This document shows, piece after piece, positions 54,001 through 63,395 of a DNA stretch of 64,000 nucleotides. The stretch is from Smittia aterrima. Lineage: Eukaryota > Arthropoda > Insecta > Diptera > Chironomidae. The first letter of the stretch is position 1. Every line of letters starts with the position of its first letter. The position numbers and the translations under genes are program-made. Where the stretch lies: the NCBI GenBank assembly GCA_033063855.1, contig CP093829.1, positions 754,243 to 818,242 on the forward strand, in the 5' to 3' direction. The notes beneath the pieces are model-generated. The model ran no database searches. It was not told the origin of the DNA and worked only from the letters and a program-made list of their open reading frames with translations.

Positions 54001-57000
54001 AATTTCATTGAGCAGAAGGAATCCAATTAAACGAGCAGTGGCTTACTCGAACAATCAAACCCGATTGTTCTGTTTCTGCCGCTCGATTTTAATTCCTGAT
54101 TGGCACAATTGGCACTTGATTGAATCATGGAAAGTCTGACCTTGTTGCAATCATAAATTCAGTTAAATAAATTGAATTCCCGCGAAAGTATTTTCGTGAC
54201 AAATTCCACTAATCTCAGCAAAAACTTGATCTGAAATAATTGAGGATATGAGTCAGTCGCGAATGCTCAAAGCAATCAAATCATTTGAGTCACCGACTCG
54301 TTGCACTTCGAACCATAAACGCAGTCTCTCAATGTGTTGCTCAAACCTGTTTGAGTTTCTCTAAAGCTAACGAGATTAGAATCGTGAGAATCTGGAGAGA
54401 AAGAAATTGGATTTCATTCGCTTCTTTAGCAACAACTTCGTGGAATTGGATCAAACTCAAGGCTTTCATGTCAATCATGAAACGCCAACGATATTTCCAA
54501 AAACTTGTCGTCCCTTCTAAGTCCATCAAAATCCCTTTTTCAGGTAAAAAGGCTCTCGACGGTAGATCAACATGTCCATTGCTTCCTAGAAGAACTTGCT
54601 TCATGTCTCTGCGTTCTTATTGCCTTTTAATCACTTCTTCCCTTCTTGATGTTCTTCACACTGTCCCTAGAACATTCAACGCTTACCCGAAAAAATGTTT
54701 TTAATTCCTTTTCTCAGTCACGAAAGCGAAAAATGAGAAGAAAACAAATTAATCATTTGCTAGCAGCGCACTCAAGGTAGCGCTCGAGTGAAAGAGATTT
54801 TTTAATTAAACGAATCTTTCAAATTAGAAGGCACTCGAGGTTTCTGAGGTTTCCACAACGTTCCGAGAATTATTAGATAATAAAACAATTTTTATGTTTG
54901 TTGAATCTTGAATCTTTTCTCTTTTAACCGCACCAGACGCATTATAACAAAAAATTTCATCTTTGCTTTCTTATTTCCTTTCAGAAATCTATCATCCGAC
55001 GCCAACGAATTATCGGCCATGTTCCCACCGCATTTGGTAAGTCGCAATTCTTTGAAAGGAAACTGAAAGTTTATTTTGTTTGGGGGATGAAGCAAGAAGA
55101 GTTATGACAATGCTTCTCTTTTATTGGCGTCGATCATAAATTTAGTTCTTTGTCACTCGAATCAGAACTTCAAATCTAAAGACTTTGTGACTTAACTTAC
55201 AATCGTCCCAATGCCACAAAGACGAAACTTGACTGTGCAGATCGTTCTAATGTTAGTCAAACACTAGAGAACGAGAGAGAAAAAAATGTTTGCAAAACTA
55301 TTTTCGGAACTGCCACGAGAGTTTATTCAATTAAGCCACAATTTGATAGAACAAAAAAAGAAGACGAAACGAGATTGGATTTTGTTTCGAGATGAACGCC
55401 GCTCTTTCGCTATTAGATTTCAACTCTCCTATCGTGCACAATAAAAATTTAATTTGAATTTTTGCCAGTGCCGTTGGACGATGATAGGACTCGGAAAGGA
55501 ATTTTAAGAGTTCGCTGGTCCATAATTAGATTTGCCCTGCGAAAACTGTTCCAATTTCATTAGAATGCAAAAAGCTTTCTCGCTTTAAGAAGCTCATCAT
55601 GCAACCCTTGAAACCAACACAAGCAGCTTCGTAAAGTCTGGCGCATGCCAGAAAGCTCTAGTCCCGACTTTCGTCTTGTTTTACTCGCACAACCTTTTCA
55701 GTCTCGTTCCACGCTGGTGTCTATCGAGCAACAATAAATGTTAAGGGTTCAAGGAAGAGCTAGGCATACATCATCATCAGTCATTTTTGATTGAACAGAG
55801 CCTACAGCAAAATATCAAAAAATTAATAAAAAAAAAACCTGCAAATTGAAATACATTGGAGAGACGTGTTCCGATATTGTCTCGTGTGGGTGGTCGAAGT
55901 TTTATTGCAATAAAAACGTGTTCAGCCTTTGTGATCGAGAAAGACCACAAGAACTTTGTGCGGTCTGTGATAGAGTCTCGTGCACTCCATTTGTGTGTTC
56001 TATGAAGTGATTAGCAAACTAGAACGGAATCGAGATAGTTCTCGTTTCACAAACTTGTTGCGTTGTGTCGACAGAAAAGTCCAGACATAAAAACATGTCG
56101 GAATTGTGAAATTTGATTACTCGGGTGAGGAGGATTACGTTTGCCCTTATTAATATTTTAGTTTCTTGAATCATTTATCGAATCCTTCAAACTTCCGTTC
56201 CCAATTTTCTCGCTCTCAAAAAAGTTTTGTCTCAATGGAGCTCCTCGAGAACTTTTGTTGTTGTTCGAGATGTGGGTGGCTCAAGTGAAGTTACAACTTA
56301 ATGCCGTTAATGCCAAAGTAGCTGAGATTTATCTTCTCTCATGCAAGAAAAGGTCGGGCGATTCTCTTTTGCCTGTTGGTGCGAATTTGTCTGCGAACTT
56401 TTATGTTTTTTTCAACTTGAACACGAAGACAGTTCATTTGGGCTTTTTTATTTTATTTCTTTTTCATTTGACGTGAAACAGACGCGAACTTCATCTCGCT
56501 CGAGCCTCACGCCATTCATCACAAAGCCAACCGACTTTCTTGCTATTTAGGAATGCCTAGATAACTTTTTAATTCGTTCTAATTCGATAACTCAATCATT
56601 TATCGACCGACTCACTTTTCCAATTTGTGTCGCTTCGTGTCAGGCGACTTAAATGAAATTAGTCGAGTCATTTGTTTCGCTCTTACCACCCGCGACCTCA
56701 ACGGAACGTGGAAACCTGACTTGTAACGTGATAGCTCTTCATGAGCGACGAAAAGAAACTTCAAAATACCATTTTCCCTGAGTCTGTCGCTTTTTTCCTG
56801 CCGACTGATTTATCGCTGTTTATTAAAATCATTTTCTTGCACTCCACGTTCGTTGAGTTTCGGAAGTGCGCTGATAACACGCGTCGCATCAACACGAATC
56901 TTCAGATATTAAATTTCCGGACGACATCAATCTTTGTCTGAGATGCTTTTGTTTCGTCTGTCGTGGGAGTCTTTCTGGGTTAAGAGGAAATCGATTTAAA

Positions 57001-60000
57001 ACTTCTTCAACTCTTAAAGACTGCATCGAAGAAAGTTCTCGTGTTATCAGTCTCACGCTTCAATTATGTTGCTCATAATTGTTCCTTCGATAAGGAAACT
57101 TTCTCGCTGCACCCGACAGACTTGAGTTTGTTGACCCGACGACAATCAACGACAAACGAAGCATCTTGCGAATGTGCACGGAAATATTTCGCTTTCTTTG
57201 CAAGCACGACGGGTGAAAAATCGACGGAAATTCTTGTTTAGTTTGCTCGTGATTAAACTTAAGTTTTTCACTCAAACTATTGGAGCGGAAATTTATTCCA
57301 AGCGGCAAATTTCCAACAAAATCGAGTATGAAGCTCTAGCAATCGACATCGGGACGCGACCTATTTTTTAAAACACTTGATGGTGGTTTGCTTTGGCCTT
57401 ATCAATTAAAAGAATTCCCCTCAGCGATTTCACAAGCTTCGTCGCGCAATTGTGATTGCGCTTTAATCATTTCCATTCATCGTGTCGATTTAGTTGTCTC
57501 GATCATTTTGAAAGAACGTGCAAATGTTATTAAAAACGATGATAATCGATTATTTACATCGTCGACAAATGCTCATCAGAAAATATTTTCATTGCTCTAC
57601 ATGAGAAAGCCCCCAAAGGAAGACTTCGCTGAATATCAAAGTCACGAATAATGAAAGAATTTTTTTACCCCGAAAAATTGTCGTCACGTCTTATCAAAAC
57701 CAAATTAGTTTCATGCTTGAGATGAGAAAGTTTCTCGAATTTTCCACATCTGCTCTAGTCAGATAAGAACTTTAAATTCTCTCGTACGTGAAAATAGAAA
57801 AGTTTCATGGCAGATTCAAACAGAAGCGGGACAGATGAGTAAACAGTTAGTTGGCTTAATCCAATGAATCAACAGTTTGCCCTGATTTATGACGCTGCTT
57901 TGTTAATTAGCTTTGCTGTAGGTAAAGTTGATTTACTAAGCTTACACGTTCGCTTTGACCTCGCCTTGTGACGCAATTTAAGCGACTACTTTGATGACCT
58001 GAACAAGAGTCGATCGAGTGTGTGTTTGACCAGCCAACCAGACGAGCTTACCTAGCAAAATTTTCTACGAATCATGTCAGTCTATGAAATCACTTCATCA
58101 ATCAATTTGCAGTTCATTGAATGTCCCATGAATGGAAATTTAAAACTCTTTCCATGACGACCTGTGAGGACAAAGAATGTGGAAAAATTCTCTCGGTGCT
58201 CTCATCAGAAAGTTCAAGTCTCGATTTGCAGTGAAATATTAACAGCAAAATCTGGAAATTGGTTCAATAAACAAGAACACTCGTCATTTGATTGTATTTA
58301 CATATGAAAATTGCTTCAATTTTCATCACGAAACTCAATTCACTTCCGACATTTGTCAAGTTTCAATAAATTTTTGATTTGTAGCGTTTAGCGTACAATT
58401 CAGTTGACGACTCGTCGTTTAAAAATTGCAAACTTTTTCGTTTGGCGAGCACATGAAATGTGATAACGATTTCGATCAGAGCGAATTCAATTAAAAAATA
58501 TTTATTGAATTCCATAAAAATCGAAACTTATCGAATCGCGATGTGCTAATCTGGAACTATCGCGATAAGATAACTTTAGACGCCTCAATCGAACAGAAAT
58601 GTTAATGTCGCTTCTCAGTTTCTTATCACAACTCGTGCGCGAAGCATTTCGTGTGAGACTTTTTCATGAAAATTCCTTTGAAAATACAAAAGCAAATTCT
58701 TTAAAAATTTACTCATCGCATGATCTGTAGTTAAAGTTGTTTTCGCGAAATCAAGTTCGTGTGACGCGTTTCTCACATCGACCGGCTTGAGCTTTTAACA
58801 AAAAGCCGGATAATCGTTTTGACGATACAACAACCGCTCTTTGAACTCGTCTTTCATAGATCGCGAAATGAACGACGAGCTCTACATGCGTCATACATTT
58901 TTTCTGGTAAATATTTTTCGCTCAGGGATCATTTTGCGTATTCCAGGCGACCGAGATGTCCATCGAAGTTAATCGTTAGTGACGGTCAAAACGAAAGATC
59001 TTCAGAGAAATGCGTATCTTACATTCATTGTAATGTGAATGCTTAATCCCGCAATGTCAATAAATCCTTGACCGATTTTTATTGCTGGCCGTTGGCGAGT
59101 CCCATTGTTTCCATTTCTGCATCAGCAAATTTTTTTACGTAACTTTGTTTGTATTCGATTCAATCGCTTTTTTTGTTTTTCGAATTTTGCGGTCATTCCA
59201 ATTTGTTTTCTTGCTTTCTTTCGCAATGGACAAAGCTTGTTAAATTGTCGAGCTCAGGCTTAATCGCCTCGCTTGACATGAACGGATTGCGATAAGATGT
59301 CGATGACATTTTATAATTGATTCTTCAATACTTTTACGCAATGAAAGATGTCACTGTCAAGGAGAGCTCGATGTTTACTCGATAGCAAAGTTTGGAATTT
59401 TTTCGAAAGCTTCTTATCAATTTATAGATAAATCCTTTGAGATTCTTCCGATAGCGTCACGTTTCATCGATTTAGGGTCAAACCGGGGATTGAAGTTTAT
59501 TTCATGGAGCAGACAATGCTTCGTTAGCAAGAGAGAAATTCTTGTGTAATGGGACATGAGCATTGTCAAACATGAACCAATTTGAATTGAGTTAAGGAAG
59601 CGGAAAGAAACTTAAATATTTAATTAAAGCATTGCAAACCAAAATATTTGACTTTGGTTGCAGGCATCGATTGCAGTTCGGTTTTGAAACGCGAGTTGAA
59701 CTGCGTTAATGCGAATTTCCTGCTTTTACGTGGTTTCGGTATGCAAACTCTAGAGTGGGAAGTACTGCTTAGTCATGTTTGCTTCGAGTGTTATCGCTTT
59801 TTGATAACGCGTCTATCTGAAATGGTCAACGATTGAAAACCAATTAACGTTTCGATTTTTATTTCTTTCCGCAGTCGCAACAGATGCGAGCAGTTTCGAG
59901 TCCGTCGCTAACCGAAGCCCCGTCGGAAAATCCTCCAAGTCCATCATCCAAATACTCTTCCAAGCCAGAACCCAACGCAAGTTCACAGAATCACCACGAA

Positions 60001-62715
60001 CTCAACGATCGACATCAACCGAGTGGTAAGCATTTGCATTTAAATGTCAGACGAAAATATTTCTCATGACAAGACTTCACTTGTTCCATTAGCATCGTCT
60101 GGAAGCGTTTTACAAAAATTCAAGAAGACATTCTTCAAAAACGGAAAATCAAACCTGCCAGTTGTCGAAAATCTCGATTCGAACGAGACGAAACATCATC
60201 GGTAAAGTCAAATAATTCAGTGACTTTCGAGTTGAGTAAACTGAAGAGACAAATTCTTTTTTATTTTAGATTTGGCCCGCTAGTGTGGAGATCTAGCAAG
60301 GAGAGAAGGAAAACCAAGTCGCATCGACGAGATAAGTGCAATTCAGGTGATTCTGGAATTCAAGTTGAATTGGATAACGATGAGAATTTATCAGAGAATG
60401 TTCCCTCGCAGCGAAGCATGGTGAGATCAATTATTTCATTTTGAAACTCTTCAATTAAATTCCTTTTCGGATTTTAGGACATTTCACCAAATCTCAACGC
60501 TAAAGTGAGACGAGCCAATTCAGCTAAAGTTTCAACGACGTCATCAATAAAGTCGTCGATAAGAAACGGAGCAAGAGGAAGTTCAGCTCTGAATAACCCA
60601 ACAAAACGATCGCTGAGTCAACCATCAGATCTCGATGTGATAATCGTTGAAAACAAAATGATGAATAACTTGGAAAACATCAAACACATCGATGACGATG
60701 AAGGGTCGGATAGCGATAGCCTTGCGTCAAATAATGTTGAAGAGATTGAAGATGATAGTCACCCCGGCATTGTTTATGCAGAGGTTCTTTATCAGTTCCA
60801 AGCTGGTGGTCCACAAGAACTTTCACTGCAAAAGGGAGCGTTAGTCGAAGTTCTTAAGCGAGAGACTGGTCCTTGGTGGTGGGGAAGATTAAAATACGAT
60901 GCGGTCATTCCTGGCGACGTCGTTGAAATCCTGCAAGGATGGTTTCCCAAAGATTTCGTAAAAGTCATTCCAACATTCGGTCAGAACAGGAAAAGCATCG
61001 CACAATCCGAGTACGACTGTGATAATCATCTCGCAACTCTGCCACCAACTTCAGCAGCACCATCAATTTCGTCTAGTCAATCAAACAGCGATATCATGAG
61101 AGATAATGTGATCAAAGAGCTTCTCGAAACTGAGATCAATTACGTGAAGCTTCTCAATTCTTTAGTTGAAGGGTAAGTTACTTTAATCTAACTCTTGAAT
61201 TTTCTTAATCTTAATCTTGAGATTTAATTTAATTTTAATCCAAACTTTCAAATATTTTAGATTTATCAAAGAGATGAAGGAATATCCTGAAATATTTTCA
61301 TTCGAGAGCATCTTCCTAATATTTTCCAATATGGAACAAATCTACAGATTCCAACAAACCTTCCTTGAGGCGCTGAGACTTGCAATTCCAAACGGAAGAA
61401 TCGCTGAAGTTTTCTTGGAGTTTCAATCAGCTTTTATGGTGTATTCACAGTATTGCAACTCATATCCCCGAGCTTTAATGGAACTAGAAAATTATTCCGG
61501 CAACAAAGAAGCTGCCGCGATTTTAGAAACGTGAGTTCGAATATTGGAAATAAAACGAAATTCCTTTAATCAAAATATTTCTTTTTCAGCTGTCGCATTG
61601 CACAAAATCTTCCTGAACTTCCCCTATCAGCTCATCTTCTCGCTCCAATTCAGAGAATTTGTCGTTACCCTCTTCATCTTAGTGAACTAGTCAAGCATTC
61701 GAGAACACGAAAAGAAATTCTTTTGAAGCTCGACGTTCATCAATTGAGTAAACACGATCTTGAAACAATCGACTCAAAGGAATTGTATGAAGTTGCTTTG
61801 GGAGCGATGAAACGTGTGACGGAAATGGTGAACGAGGGGAAGCGACACAGCGAATATTTATCAAGAATGCAATCGAGGTTCGAGAATTTCCAAGGACCTT
61901 CGATCAATGTTCACAGCACTAGACTTTTCCTGCAAACCGATGCGATTCGTGTTTCACCAAATCTTTGGAACAACACTTACACACTTTTCTTGTTCGATCG
62001 GCAGTTAATTTACTGTAAGAAAGATCTGCTTAAGAGAACGAGCTACATTTACAAAGGAAGAATTTTCCTTGACAATTGTCGAATTCTCAACCTTCCCGAC
62101 GGAAAAATGTTCGGAGTAAACTTAAAGAACGCTTTAAGAATGTTCTGTGAAACTCGTGGCAAGTGGTTTGACTTCTGTTTCCGATCAAGTTCGAGTAAGC
62201 TCAGATTCCTCAACACCTTGTCAGCTGAAAGACAATTTTGTGGTTCAAGTTTGTTTGTATCTGAGCTAGCGCCTGGACTTGATGATGATAACTTATCAGA
62301 CGACGCGATCGCTTTAAGTCAAGAATATGATGAACGAGGAGTTGATGTTGATCCACAATTTCAAACGCTGATAGGAAACCTTCCAATGGAGTCGCCAATG
62401 AAACAGCAAAAATTCAGCGACACGCTGCCCAAGAAACCAAGAAAATTATCAAAAGACGCTCCATCACAAATCATAATCGACTACACTCCATCGTCAACTT
62501 CGTCAGCTACAAACAAGCGGCGATTAGGAAATTGGTTTAGAAAGTCGAAAAGCACAAACAGCACACCATCACAGAGTCCAACGCACCATCCACTCGTTGC
62601 CACATCGACAGTGCCATCGATCGTTAATCATTCGGATAGCAATTCATCGTCGCAAAGCTCGCCGGTGAATTATGCTCGACCGAAGTTCAAGGAAGCAGTT
62701 GGAACGTCGTCCTGA
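18019..62715 (+). CDS. GEFmeso: Rho guanine nucleotide exchange factor, SH3-DH-PH (ASEF/SPATA13/collybistin type), long form
   Basis: Activator of Rho-family GTPases (Cdc42/Rac in related proteins) acting on actin and cell shape. Coding exons chain in phase: 18019-18057, 18133-20589, 22991-23433, 36936-38101, 38165-38669, 38750-39595, 39893-40306, 41864-41986, 54985-55036, 59875-60025, 60093-60201, 60270-60420, 60478-61172, 61261-61530, 61590-62715, 8547 nt in all (2848 residues plus stop). SH3 is at about 2250-2317, DH about 2360-2565 with the CR3 motif LLAPIQRICRYPLHL, and PH about 2580-2690. A conserved block before the SH3 reads FGPLVWRSSKERRKTKSHRR, then CNSGDSGIQ. The SH3-DH-PH order and PH sequence (LFDRQLIYCKKDLLKR) match ARHGEF4/ARHGEF9/SPATA13, whose fly relative is GEFmeso. 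The N-terminal 2100 residues are low-complexity and not matched to a known fold. Exon calls are strong individually; isoform usage is inferred. Confidence 0.88.
18133..20589 (+). CDS. GEFmeso: RhoGEF large N-terminal exon with two cysteine clusters
   Basis: Runs from acceptor TCCTTCCAG (ends 18132) to donor AAC|GTAAGT at 20590, phase 0 at both ends, 819 codons. Mostly Ser/Lys/Gln-rich and probably disordered. It contains a proline-rich run PTPRPKTPPALPPF at residues 273-286, a six-cysteine patch at residues 306-331, poly-Gln patches, and an eight-cysteine patch at residues 551-585 with a repeated C-x5-C-x3-C unit. The tail is Lys/Glu-rich. Codon use and open length leave no doubt that it is coding; the link to the SH3-DH-PH exons rests on matching phases. 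Confidence 0.85.
20590..22990 (+). other. RhoGEF intron, 2.4 kb
   Basis: Starts GTAAGT and ends CTCATTAG. Short random frames only. It contains one perfect TGACGTCA (CREB/ATF site) at 20974-20981. No nested gene seen. Confidence 0.75.
22991..23433 (+). CDS. GEFmeso: RhoGEF N-terminal exon, Lys/Glu/Ser-rich
   Basis: Acceptor CTCTCATTAG ends at 22990 and the frame opens in phase 0 with EKFSKQSQGIKS, continuing the charged tail of the previous exon (ETNEIKN). Ends GGCAG|GTAATT in phase 2; the split codon becomes AGA with the first base of the 36936 exon. The sequence is a Lys/Ala/Glu-rich, likely disordered linker with a short acidic run SDDDDS. Confidence 0.85.
23434..36935 (+). other. RhoGEF intron, 13.5 kb
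   Basis: Begins GTAATT, ends TTACTCAG. Reading both strands gave no frame with protein-like sequence; the longest ones (for example 28722-29123) look like chance. At 36375-36392 and 36401-36416 a local repeat of GCTCT(CT)GTTGATTTTTC is seen. A stretch near 30240-30700 is less AT-rich than its surroundings and holds homeodomain-type TAATTA cores (30414) and GTCATAAA-like sites, so it may be an enhancer. No transposon was recognised. Confidence 0.7.
36936..38101 (+). CDS. GEFmeso: RhoGEF N-terminal exon, proline/serine-rich
   Basis: Acceptor CATTACTCAG ends at 36935. The first base completes a codon (AG+A) and the frame reads DHPGKSKNEHSNDSSDQLDF, then PLPDIPSKKK. It contains two SRSF-x-(F/Y)-D units, a PPPTPILSPPPAF proline run near 37505-37550 and many phospho-type RS/SP sites. 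Ends at donor TCTG|GTAAGA (38102) in phase 1. The intron that follows is only 63 nt and stop-free. Confidence 0.86.
38102..38164 (+). other. GEFmeso: 63-nt in-frame intron (possible exitron)
   Basis: GTAAGA...TATGTTAG, 63 nt, a multiple of three with no stop in the host frame. Retention would add 21 residues, GKIFLFHKLMSLINSQSRFML, a hydrophobic segment in a very hydrophilic region, which argues it is normally removed. Removal joins S-D-F-S-N-D-D smoothly. Confidence 0.7.
38165..38669 (+). CDS. GEFmeso: RhoGEF N-terminal exon with acidic and TPE repeats
   Basis: Starts in phase 1 after TATGTTAG with an acidic run (NDDLDEDQIDDDDE) and ends CGATCGAG|GTAGGT in phase 2. Residues encoded at 38332-38450 hold three closely spaced R-x-x-TPE units (RSMTPETS, RPLTPEKR, RSITPELL), likely proline-directed kinase sites. 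The 3' part is Ser/Arg-rich. Confidence 0.85.
38750..39595 (+). CDS. GEFmeso: RhoGEF N-terminal exon, symmetric phase 2
   Basis: Acceptor TTCTATCTACAG ends at 38749 and AG+A completes an Arg codon, giving RRSRSLQLSERSPNR across the junction. Ends GGAAG|GTATTG in phase 2, a rather weak donor; if it were not used, translation would stop two codons later at 39600. Ser/Arg/Asn-rich with many RSP motifs (RSPIMN, RERSPISGRR, NRSPNRSP). Both ends are phase 2, so the exon could be skipped without frameshift. Confidence 0.83.
39893..40306 (+). CDS. GEFmeso: RhoGEF N-terminal exon, symmetric phase 2
   Basis: Acceptor TTCGTTACTTACAG ends at 39892. The frame opens CTSSSCEFWPPSGSNPIKNP and stays open to donor CAAG|GTGAGC at 40307. 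Composition is Ser/Asn/Val-rich and includes an uncharged SSIIFLGDCEMPITSS stretch that could be structured. Joins in phase with the exons on both sides. Confidence 0.82.
40307..41863 (+). other. RhoGEF intron, 1.6 kb
   Basis: GTGAGC to TATTTTCAG. Nothing coding or repeated was recognised. Confidence 0.7.
41864..41986 (+). CDS. GEFmeso: RhoGEF small N-terminal exon, symmetric phase 2
   Basis: A 123-nt exon after a good acceptor (TTAATATTTTCAG) and before a strong donor (CTAG|GTGAGT). In the phase imposed by the previous exon it is open and reads AQNYSKGKFFTPSVSSEA, then a basic run RRHFTRLQSRSLPKSFMRT. A competing frame is also open, but only this one keeps the chain in phase to the 54985 exon. 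Confidence 0.78.
42298..42305. promoter_or_regulatory. CREB/ATF site TGACGTCA, first of a pair
   Basis: Perfect 8-bp CRE palindrome, 647 bp upstream of the short-form ATG. Confidence 0.5.
42441..42448. promoter_or_regulatory. CREB/ATF site TGACGTCA, second of a pair
   Basis: Perfect CRE in the context GCGTGACGTCACC, 143 bp from the first copy and 504 bp upstream of the short-form ATG. Confidence 0.5.
42945..43279 (+). CDS. GEFmeso: Alternative first coding exon of the RhoGEF (short form)
   Basis: Open frame from ATG 42945 (a second in-frame ATG at 42951) to donor GAAAT|GTGAGT at 43280, ending in phase 2, exactly the phase needed to join the 54985 exon. No acceptor-like tract precedes it, so it is read as a transcript start. 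The 111 codons are acidic then Ser/Asn-rich, with a cysteine group CETKCINC near the start. Joined to the common exons it gives a 962-residue protein containing the whole SH3-DH-PH part without the long disordered N-terminus. Confidence 0.75.
47959..47979. repeat. 21-bp perfect inverted repeat
   Basis: Arms TGACTGAGTA and TACTCAGTCA, 10 bp each, with a single central T. Looks like a dimer binding site of bZIP/Maf type, though neither half is a perfect AP-1 core in tandem. Confidence 0.6.
49504..49947 (+). CDS. Possible nested orphan gene, single exon
   Basis: Open frame of 147 codons inside the RhoGEF intron, clearly longer and more protein-like than other frames in these introns. ATGs lie at 49504 and 49600. 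The second gives 115 residues from MFNISITRCQNCHAKCKE and is perhaps the better start. The early CxxCxxxC is followed by charged and amphipathic sequence (IIKFKFLKNGSFYLKEDLEY) and an acidic Asp-rich end. The stop is followed by two AATAAA copies at 49956 and 49966, within a 10-bp tandem repeat. I do not recognise any family. It does not fit the RhoGEF splice phase at its end. It could be a young gene, a retrocopy remnant or chance. Confidence 0.42.
   Translation: MNLKSFVFGSTHLSRPWQNSLSLLFGLRQKFKMFNISITRCQNCHAKCKETFENSLRTPSRCVLAEANKFTRKSAKDELDEKVKIWGNAAPPMNLDLPSHETDFETIIKFKFLKNGSFYLKEDLEYTPIESRNEDQTAVDSSNDDEG
49956..49971 (+). terminator. Twin AATAAA after the orphan frame
   Basis: Two AATAAA hexamers (49956-49961 and 49966-49971) made by a 10-bp tandem repeat, 9 bp after the stop. 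Supports but does not prove a transcript end. Confidence 0.35.
54985..55036 (+). CDS. GEFmeso: 52-nt common exon of the RhoGEF, the splice hub
   Basis: Strong acceptor CTTATTTCCTTTCAG and strong donor TTTG|GTAAGT. Starts in phase 2 and ends in phase 0, reading NLSSDANELSAMFPPHL. It is the only piece found that converts the phase-2 donors upstream (41986, 43279) to the phase-0 acceptor at 59874. It lies alone between introns of about 12-13 kb and 4.8 kb, so it is easy to miss. Confidence 0.78.
55037..59874 (+). other. RhoGEF intron, 4.8 kb
   Basis: GTAAGT to TTTCCGCAG. No supportable coding frame, RNA gene or transposon. Confidence 0.7.
59875..60025 (+). CDS. GEFmeso: RhoGEF common exon, Ser/Pro-rich linker
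   Basis: Acceptor ATTTCTTTCCGCAG ends at 59874; phase 0 start reads SQQMRAVSSPSLTEAPSENP, ends CCGAGTG|GTAAGC in phase 1. The alternative phase hits a stop within 12 codons, which fixes the frame. Confidence 0.82.
60093..60201 (+). CDS. GEFmeso: RhoGEF common exon, basic segment
   Basis: Acceptor TTGTTCCATTAG; the G carried over plus CA makes Ala. Reads SSGSVLQKFKKTFFKNGKSN and ends CATCG|GTAAAG in phase 2. The amphipathic KFKKTFFKNGK could contact membrane, which is speculation. Confidence 0.85.
60270..60420 (+). CDS. GEFmeso: RhoGEF common exon with conserved FGPLVWRSSKERRK block
   Basis: Opens in phase 2 with FGPLVWRSSKERRKTKSHRR, then DKCNSGDSGIQVEL, the most family-like part ahead of the SH3. 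Ends AGCATG|GTGAGA in phase 0. Flanked by 68- and 57-bp introns. Confidence 0.9.
60478..61172 (+). CDS. GEFmeso: RhoGEF exon with SH3 domain and start of DH
   Basis: Phase 0 start (DISPNLNAKVRRANSAK), an acidic linker, then the SH3 at 60769-60972: ALYDY-type IVYAEVLYQFQ, the WW pair in GPWWWGRL, and GWFPKDFVKVIP at the end. A short Ser/Pro linker leads to the first DH helix (NVIKELLETEINYVKLL). Ends GAAGG|GTAAGT in phase 2. Confidence 0.95.
61261..61530 (+). CDS. GEFmeso: RhoGEF exon, middle of the DH domain
   Basis: Continues the DH domain from GFIKEMKEYPEIFSFESIFL through MEQIYRFQQTFLEAL to NSYPRALMELENYS. Starts after AATATTTTAG and ends GAAAC|GTGAGT in phase 2. Confidence 0.95.
61590..62715 (+). 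CDS. GEFmeso: RhoGEF last exon: DH CR3, PH domain, C-terminal tail
   Basis: Starts TCRIAQNLPELPLSAHLLAP, then QRICRYPLHLSELVKHS, the DH CR3 helix that contacts the GTPase. The PH domain spans about 61915-62240 (LFLQTDAIRVS, LFLFDRQLIYCKKDLLKR, FCFRSSSSKLRFL). The tail is acidic then Ser/Thr-rich with a basic patch NKRRLGNWFRKSKS, and ends at TGA 62713-62715. The arrangement matches collybistin and ASEF. Confidence 0.96.
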
Positions 62716-62760
62716 GATGACGAAGATGTGAATGAAACATTATTATAATATTGGGCCTAA

Positions 62761-62786
62761 GGCTTACATTACAGTTCGTGTAAGCC
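62761..62786 (+). other. Perfect stem-loop in the 3' UTR
   Basis: GGCTTACA (62761-62768) pairs with TGTAAGCC (62779-62786) around a 10-nt loop. Confidence 0.6.
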
Positions 62787-63395
62787 ATTCAACGAAGTCC
62801 TTTCGCAAACATGTCAATTTCAACCTTCGACTTTCGATTTCAACACGCACAACCTTTTGAAGAAATCTTCGCCAAAATTGAAAAAGAATAACTCTCGAGA
62901 CGCATTAAATGTTTAGATTCTTAAAGCCTCATCATGACCAATAGCCAGTAACTTGCCGAAGTCAGATCTTAGCTGATACTCGATGTTAACTTACCCTTCT
63001 CCATACTTATTCGCATTTCTAAAGAAAAAAAAAATCCCTGAAGCCAAAAACTTTTCTTCGCCATCATGAATCTCAAAACGAGAAATCGTGAAAATAATTT
63101 TTTTTTGAAAAAGTTGTAATAAAATTTATGAAAATTGAAATCCGAATTTGAGAATGTAAAATTAAACGAGAAACGAATCGAATACATTGTGAAGCAATAA
63201 GAAATATTTTTCCTGGACTCAGAAGGCATGTAAATAAGTTGGATGAGACTAAAGTTATATTTCGTGTGGAAAATTGTTTTCATATCCTGCAAAATCATCT
63301 TTTCTATTGTGAAGATCAAAGGAGCTTCTTAGAACTGACGAACTTTATCGCGTTCGACGAGACTTTGTCACTTAATTGAGTGATCTTTTTTGGTG

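Larger units (their letters stand above)
43280..54984 (+). other. RhoGEF intron, 11.7 kb (13.0 kb from the 41986 donor)
   Basis: Mostly featureless AT-rich DNA. It holds a possible nested single-exon gene (49504-49947) and a 21-bp palindrome (47959-47979). Frames at 52417-52611 and 54285-54704 were examined and not accepted. No RNA gene or transposon recognised. Confidence 0.65.

Noticed and set aside
54285..54704. 139-codon + frame and an 87-codon - frame over the same bases
   Set aside because: Both strands are open here, neither resembles a known family, and the + frame lacks flanking splice sites in the needed phase. A decayed receptor fragment is conceivable but unsupported.
10895..59874. 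tRNA, miRNA and transposon content of the introns
   Set aside because: Looked for by eye (B-box-like GGTTCGA, familiar miRNA seeds, transposase or reverse transcriptase frames, terminal repeats) and found none. A covariance-model search would be needed to exclude small RNAs.
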